Below are positions 59,106 through 64,000 of a DNA stretch of 64,000 bases, piece after piece. The translations under genes were made by a program, and so were the position numbers. Location of the stretch: NCBI GenBank assembly GCA_030407005.1, contig JAUDYN010000004.1, forward strand, positions 2,356,001-2,420,000, written 5' to 3'. How positions within the stretch are numbered: position 1 is the stretch's first letter; each line of letters starts with the position of its first letter. The notes beneath the pieces are model-generated. The model did no database searches and was not told the DNA's origin. It was given only the letters and a program-made list of their open reading frames with translations. The stretch comes from Desarmillaria ectypa. Its lineage: Eukaryota > Basidiomycota > Agaricomycetes > Agaricales > Physalacriaceae.

Positions 59106-62100
59106 TCATGCCTTAATCGCAACGCGTTTACGTTTTCTTCCGTCTGCGATTCTGGCGCGGACTTTCTCCTCATCCATACCTTCTTCCTCGTAAAATTGCA
59201 CACTCCGATCATGATCATTCCGTCTGCGCATGTACTGTAACGCCGCTAGATTATACGAGATCGTTTCTTTCTGTCGTCGAAGAGCTCCACGTAAATGTTT
59301 ACGCAGAGGAATGAGCGCGGTCCGCATGATGCGGTTGGCTACGATCTGGTGGTGGTGGGTTCGGAGTAAGAAAAACAATATACGAGACACGAGAACGATG
59401 TTCCACCCCTAAAAACATACATTATAAAGTAGCCAACGGATGTCAACACGCATACTGACCTTTTGTGCCCATATATTAAGGTAATTCATCAAGGAGACCA
59501 CTTTACCAAATGGCAAAACCAGCAAAGCGTCGTGCAGTGACGTACTCTGGACCTTTTCCACGGCCCGGAGGACGTAAGCCTCGGGCTCGAGATCATATGC
59601 AGCTAGAATGGGGTTACGAGGAGGTGGCTGCAACCTCATGGCATTGTCCTTCGATAGGCGAGCCATTGCATCCTCGTATTCTTGGAAAATCCGTCGCTCT
59701 TCATCGGCAAGCGTGAGAGCCTCCATAATACGCTCGCCGTCCATAAGAGTTTCTGCAGTCTGTTTAGCGACCGCTGTCGCTTCGGCTTGATTAGATGTTT
59801 CATCATTCCCGGAGTCGCGATTTAAGGAATCAGCTATCCCGTTTTCGTACATATTCTCGAGTTCCCTTTCTCGCTCCTCTTCCAGAAAGAGCTAGAAATC
59901 ATTATCAGCGGGGCCGGAGTTGCGAGACACGTCAGAAATTACCTACCGGCTCGTCAAGTTTCTCCCATACACGAATCGACTTGTCATGTGAACCAGTCAC
60001 CACGAAGTTTCCATGGTGGCTTAGGGCAAGCGCCCACACTTCTCGGTGGTGCCCCTCGAGCTTCTGTATGTTTTCAAACTGTACGGCATCCTGGTCGGCA
60101 GATAGAACACGACGAACAAACGACCATTGCACACCTTATCACCATCCCAGTATTTCAGCATGCTGTCTTTCCCAACAGTCCAGAAATAATGTGACTGATG
60201 CTCAAAGGCGACTTGCATGACACTTTCATCGTGGGCAAAGATCGACTTGTGACAATCCCCAAAATCAAGTCCCCAGATCTTCACGTTCTTGTCGGCAGAA
60301 CAGGTTACGATAACTTTAGAGTCGTGTGAAATGTCCATGGACAGGACTGGAAGCTGTTTTGTCCTTCAGGGGATTGAATGGGGGCAGACCGAGATTACGA
60401 ACCTTATGACCATACAAAGAGAGGAAAAATTTGAGGGAATCTTGATAGAACACTTTGACTGTCGAATCCAGTAGCGAAACTGCGAGAAGTTTTCCATTGG
60501 GACTGTACCGCACTGACAAAACATCATCGGTCATCTTCAGTGTTCTTATATGGGTCAGAGTTAAAGCGTTAGTCTGGAATTTGCCAAATCAGTGTCGGTA
60601 TTATCGGAGAACTGAGGGGTAAACCCACTTGATCTTCCCTAGGTTTCTCCTCGATGTCCCAGAATTTCACATCCTTATCTGCGCTCCCACTGACTACTGC
60701 CTTTCCATCAGCACGTACATGTAATGACCAAACAGTGCCAGAGTGCGCATTTATAGTCTCGATGAGAGAAGACGAAGCAAGATCATATATCAGAATTTCG
60801 CCATTTTTGGTTCCGACGACAACCTGCGAGGGGGTCAGACACGACTAGCAATAAGGTTCCATGACTGACATGGCGGTCGCTAGGGAGGAAAGTACTACAA
60901 ATTGCGTGACCACAATCCATGGTACGTATGCACGAGTTTGTTTTCATGTTCCATATTTTCAACGAGCCTGGGGAACTATCACTGATATGTAAATTGAAAT
61001 AATATTGACACATACCATTCGAAGCTGATGCTAATAACTGATCATCTGAACTCAAGGAAAGTGAACGTATATCTGTCCTATGTCCAGGTTGATCTACTGA
61101 GAACAGTCGGACAGCCTCTCCGGGACCTTCTTTCGACTTCACAGGCGGTGGAATGTTATACACCTCCATGGCATTTGAAGACAGCGCAAGCAATATCTAT
61201 ACAGTGGATTAGAACCAGACGAATTGCAAACTATAGAAGTTGGAGGGCAGACCTGGATACCTTTGCTTGCGGTGCCTTCCCCACCGAAGTCAAACGATCT
61301 TATTTTACCGCTTGCTCGCACAACAACGTGAGGCGTGAATAAGTCAACTAGCGCCACGTCTTTTTCTTCCACATCTTCATTTACATCACTCTTCCCCTCC
61401 TTTTCTAGCCTCTCTCTCTTCTCCCTGGCCCTTTTCTTTCTTCGTGCTTGTTTCTTCAGTACCTCCTCCTCTGTCCGTATCCGGAAGATCTCCACTGCGC
61501 GATCATGAGACTGGACAGCAAGGTAGGGCTTTGAAGGGTGGAAAGCAATGCCGGAGATGCGATGATTGGAAGAAAGTGGGAGGCTCGATAGCGGTGTGAT
61601 CATTTTTGAAACCTACATGCTGCTCAATAAAACTCAAAAACGATTAGAGGTCGGAACTCTACCTCTCCGGATTCGGTCTCCTTCAATCCTTCCAGTAAAA
61701 CATCATGATCAATTTTCCATGCCTTGAGCTCCCCTTCACCGCTTCCAGTAAAAATCAGGTTCTGATTTGTATTTAAGTCCATTGCCCAGATATCCGAACG
61801 ATGGGCAATCACTGTTTGGACGCAGTGTTGTGTTGACAGATCCCAAAACTTCAAAAATGTATCCTTTGAGATAGTGAGAAGAAAGCCAGAGAGCGAAGCA
61901 TTCGAAGTGGATGGCAAATTGTCGGCCATCTTGAGGAAGTGAATCGCAGTTATTTGATCCCGATGCCCGCGAAGACTGGACAAACTAAGTTAAATATTTC
62001 AAGATGTATAAAAATAGAAACATACCGGAAAAGACCAGCCTCGGCCACGACGTCCCAAACGATGAGGTCTGTGTCCTGCGATCCTGATGCCAAACGAGTT

Positions 62101-62535
62101 CCTTCCTCATCGAAAGCAAGAGCCATGACTGATTTCTTGTGGCCATTGAAAATGGATATAACCGAGCCACTGCCTGAATCCCACAAACGAATAGAGCCGT
62201 CAGCATACCCAACTGCAAAAGTTTCCTTTCGGGGTGAGCGAATAATACAAGTAACTTCTGCTCGATGTCCCGTTTCGTGCCACATTGCAATCTGAAGAAT
62301 GTTGACAATATGAAGAAGAGCAGAATTAAGCTGTGACATACCATTTTTCCCTTTTTTATATCCCATACGAGCACATCTTCAAGGGCTGGGACGTAGGCGA
62401 GCTTGCCATCGTAGACAGAGTTTGACGAAGCACTACATATCAGACCGAAAGCCTAATGATAGCTCAGTAATTTTCCCGTACATTTCAGTGAGACCTTGCC
62501 TGTGTAGGCCCGTGACGAAGATAACTCTGCACCAT
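59106..62535 (-). CDS. UTP12: U3 snoRNP-associated WD40 protein Utp12/Dip2 (WDR3)
   Basis: A component of the UtpB subcomplex of the SSU processome, needed for 18S rRNA maturation in the nucleolus. More than ten exons. Exon 1 (62535..62500) encodes [12 protein letters not shown] and the next begins [11 protein letters not shown], the family N-terminus; the joining intron has a GC donor (CAG/GCAAGG). Twin WD40 propellers follow, with blades such as [69 protein letters not shown] and [21 protein letters not shown] Lys/Arg-rich helix ([20 protein letters not shown]) sits between them. The C-terminal Utp12 domain has [38 protein letters not shown] and [14 protein letters not shown], then a basic end ([11 protein letters not shown]). 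Confidence 0.93.
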
Positions 62536-62649
62536 CTGAGGGTGGGAGGAAAGAGCTGACCGAAAATTTGAAGATTTTAGATACCACGTGACCTGATCGA
62601 CCTTCCTCATCATTGTTCAAGTTGTCGGTGACAACTATAACAGCCTAGA
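62536..62649. promoter_or_regulatory. Compact bidirectional promoter UTP12/aspartyl aminopeptidase
   Basis: 114 bp separate the divergent starts. A TACCACGTGAC stretch (62581-62591) contains a CACGTG E-box centred between the two genes. Confidence 0.45.
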
Positions 62650-64000
62650 ATGATGATTTACCCTTCCAGTTCGGAGACTGCGACCCGCTTGCTTGCCTTC
62701 CTGAACGCATCACCAACTCCCTTCCATGCTGTTCACAATGCCGCAGTCCGCCTGGAGACCGCTGGTTTCCGAAAGGTATGGTCTTGGTAACGGTCAAACA
62801 TCCAGATTCTGATTTTTATACTGTAGCTTCGGGAGCTGGACAACTGGGACAAGGAGATTAAGGCTGGTGGAAAGTACTACTTCATTCGGTATGACATGGC
62901 ATCCCTGTTCCAACATCGCGGACTGAAGGCCAAATAGAAACCAGGCAGCTCTTGTCGCATTCACTCTTCCCCCACAGTGGCAATACGGAACTGGTCTTAG
63001 CATCATTGCGACCCATGTCGACAGTCCCAATCTAAGAGTACGTATCATCACCATGGCTTGGCCGCCGCGCTCACGTTCATTATCAGGTCAGGCCAGTCTC
63101 AAAGAAGGCCAAGGCCGGTTTCTTGCAAGTAGGTGTCGAGACGTATGGCGGAGGAATATGGCACTCGTGGCTAGATCGTGATCTTTCTTTGGCTGGACGC
63201 GTCGTCGTGGCTGACTCTGCCGGAAACTTCAATTCTCGATTGGTCAAGATCGACAGGCCTCTTCTCCGGATTCCAACCCTTGCTATTCATCGTGAGTAGC
63301 TTTAAATCGAGCCCGTAAATTGTTCTTGACAGAAATGTTAGTGGACCGGAATGTGAACGACGGTTTCAAATTCAATCAAGAAACAGAATTCGTTCCCATT
63401 CTTGGCCTTATCGCAAACAAGTTGAATAAATCCAAGGACCCCACAGACACACCACGCACCGAGAGCAAGGCTTCAAGCATTCAGACCAACCATCATTCAG
63501 AACTACTGTCCGTCATTGCCGGAGAACTGTCTGTCGCCCCGGAAGAGATCCATGACTTTGAATTGTATGTTATGACCGTCTTCGATGTCTTCTTCCTCCT
63601 GAATGTTGATAGATCATTGTACGACACACAACCATCAGTGCTAGGAGGCCTGGACAACGAATTCGTTTTCAGTCCACGTCTGGACAATCTATTCTCCTCG
63701 TAAGTATTGTCATCAGACTACCGTGACCATGCTGAGCGTCAATTTCCTCTAGATTTTGCGCAGTAGACGCCATGTGTGAGAGTTCCTCCAATCAGAATAT
63801 ACCAGATCTTGATGGTAACGTAAATTGCATCGCCCTGTTCAATCATGAAGAGATAGGCAGCGTCTCAAGGTCTGGTGCTGAGTCCAACCTCATACCCTCC
63901 CTCCTCAGTCGGCTCTCTCCTACACCAGGAGCACTAGCTTGCTCTATCGCTAAGTCATTCCTGATCTCTTGTGACATGGGTCATGCCCTACACCCCAATT
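62650..64000 (+). CDS. Aspartyl aminopeptidase (M18 family), 3' end outside window
   Basis: A cytosolic or vacuolar dodecameric metallo-aminopeptidase (DNPEP/Ape4-type) that removes N-terminal Asp/Glu. Exon 1 is 62650..62775. The spliced protein starts MMIYPSSSETATRLLAFLNA, then SPTPFHAVHNAAVRLETAGF. The first metal ligand is in IATHVDSPNLRV. Further blocks: GVETYGGGIWHSWLDRDLSL, RLVKIDRPLLRIPTLAIH, FKFNQETEFVPIL, SLYDTQPSVLGGLDNEFVFS and the catalytic pair in LFNHEEIGSVSRSGAES, followed by SFLISCDMGHALHPN, where the window ends. Introns are 45-60 nt. A second ATG follows directly at 62653. The C-terminal metal-ligand region is missing because of the window end. Confidence 0.93.

Overview
The window looks like nuclear DNA of an intron-dense filamentous basidiomycete, most likely an Agaricomycete. 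Almost every gene is cut by short introns of about 45-60 nt, and intergenic spaces are tight. Typical fungal genes are present: a delta-9 desaturase fused to cytochrome b5, Zn2Cys6 regulators, an expansin-like secreted protein, a coiled-coil plus F-box protein and Atg10. No rRNA, tRNA, CRISPR array or intact mobile element was recognised. I rebuilt exon structures by hand from GT-AG (sometimes GC-AG) borders. Where I list exons, I checked that their summed length is a multiple of three. Spans run from start codon to stop codon.

Left part (1-20 kb): a truncated ABCG transporter at the left edge, COP9 subunit 3 (CSN3), the exon-junction recycling factor PYM (+), a mitochondrial CCDC90/FMP32-type protein, a 23-exon dynamin-like GTPase related to nuclear GTPase SLIP-GC, an unknown nuclear-looking protein, the delta-9 desaturase, an allantoate-permease-family MFS transporter, acetyl-CoA acetyltransferase and Atg10. 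All except PYM are on the minus strand. They are separate genes, not an operon.

Middle (20-45 kb): ribosomal protein eS1 and APRT (+), an EDEM-type GH47 protein with a PA domain (-), a tandem p27/ZNRD2 zinc-ribbon protein (+), an unknown Ser/His-rich protein with a triplicated short motif (+), a Faf1/C1orf131 ribosome-assembly factor (-), a small membrane protein (+), an unknown conserved-looking protein (-), a gene-poor stretch (33.1-35.4 kb), cytochrome oxidase subunit 8/7c (-), aldehyde dehydrogenase (+), a small Zn2Cys6 protein (-), a second gene-poor stretch (39.7-41.2 kb), proteasome alpha2 and SSU72 (-), and an F-box protein (+).

Right part (45-64 kb): syntaxin-18/Ufe1 (+), Tvp38 (-), a Loa1/Vps66-type acyltransferase (+), a two-RRM SR-like protein (-), a Cys/Met-metabolism PLP enzyme (-), a Zn2Cys6 transcription factor (-) divergent from an expansin-like secreted protein (+), the SSU-processome WD40 protein Utp12/Dip2 (-), and aspartyl aminopeptidase (+), which runs off the right end.

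Most content is housekeeping. The most unusual signals are a probable 3-nt plus 7-nt microexon pair in the dynamin-like GTPase, five introns best explained as GC-AG, an apparent 31-nt intron in ATG10, a DPR-repeat extension on SSU72, and several uncharacterised proteins. I did not find a clearly new multi-gene system.
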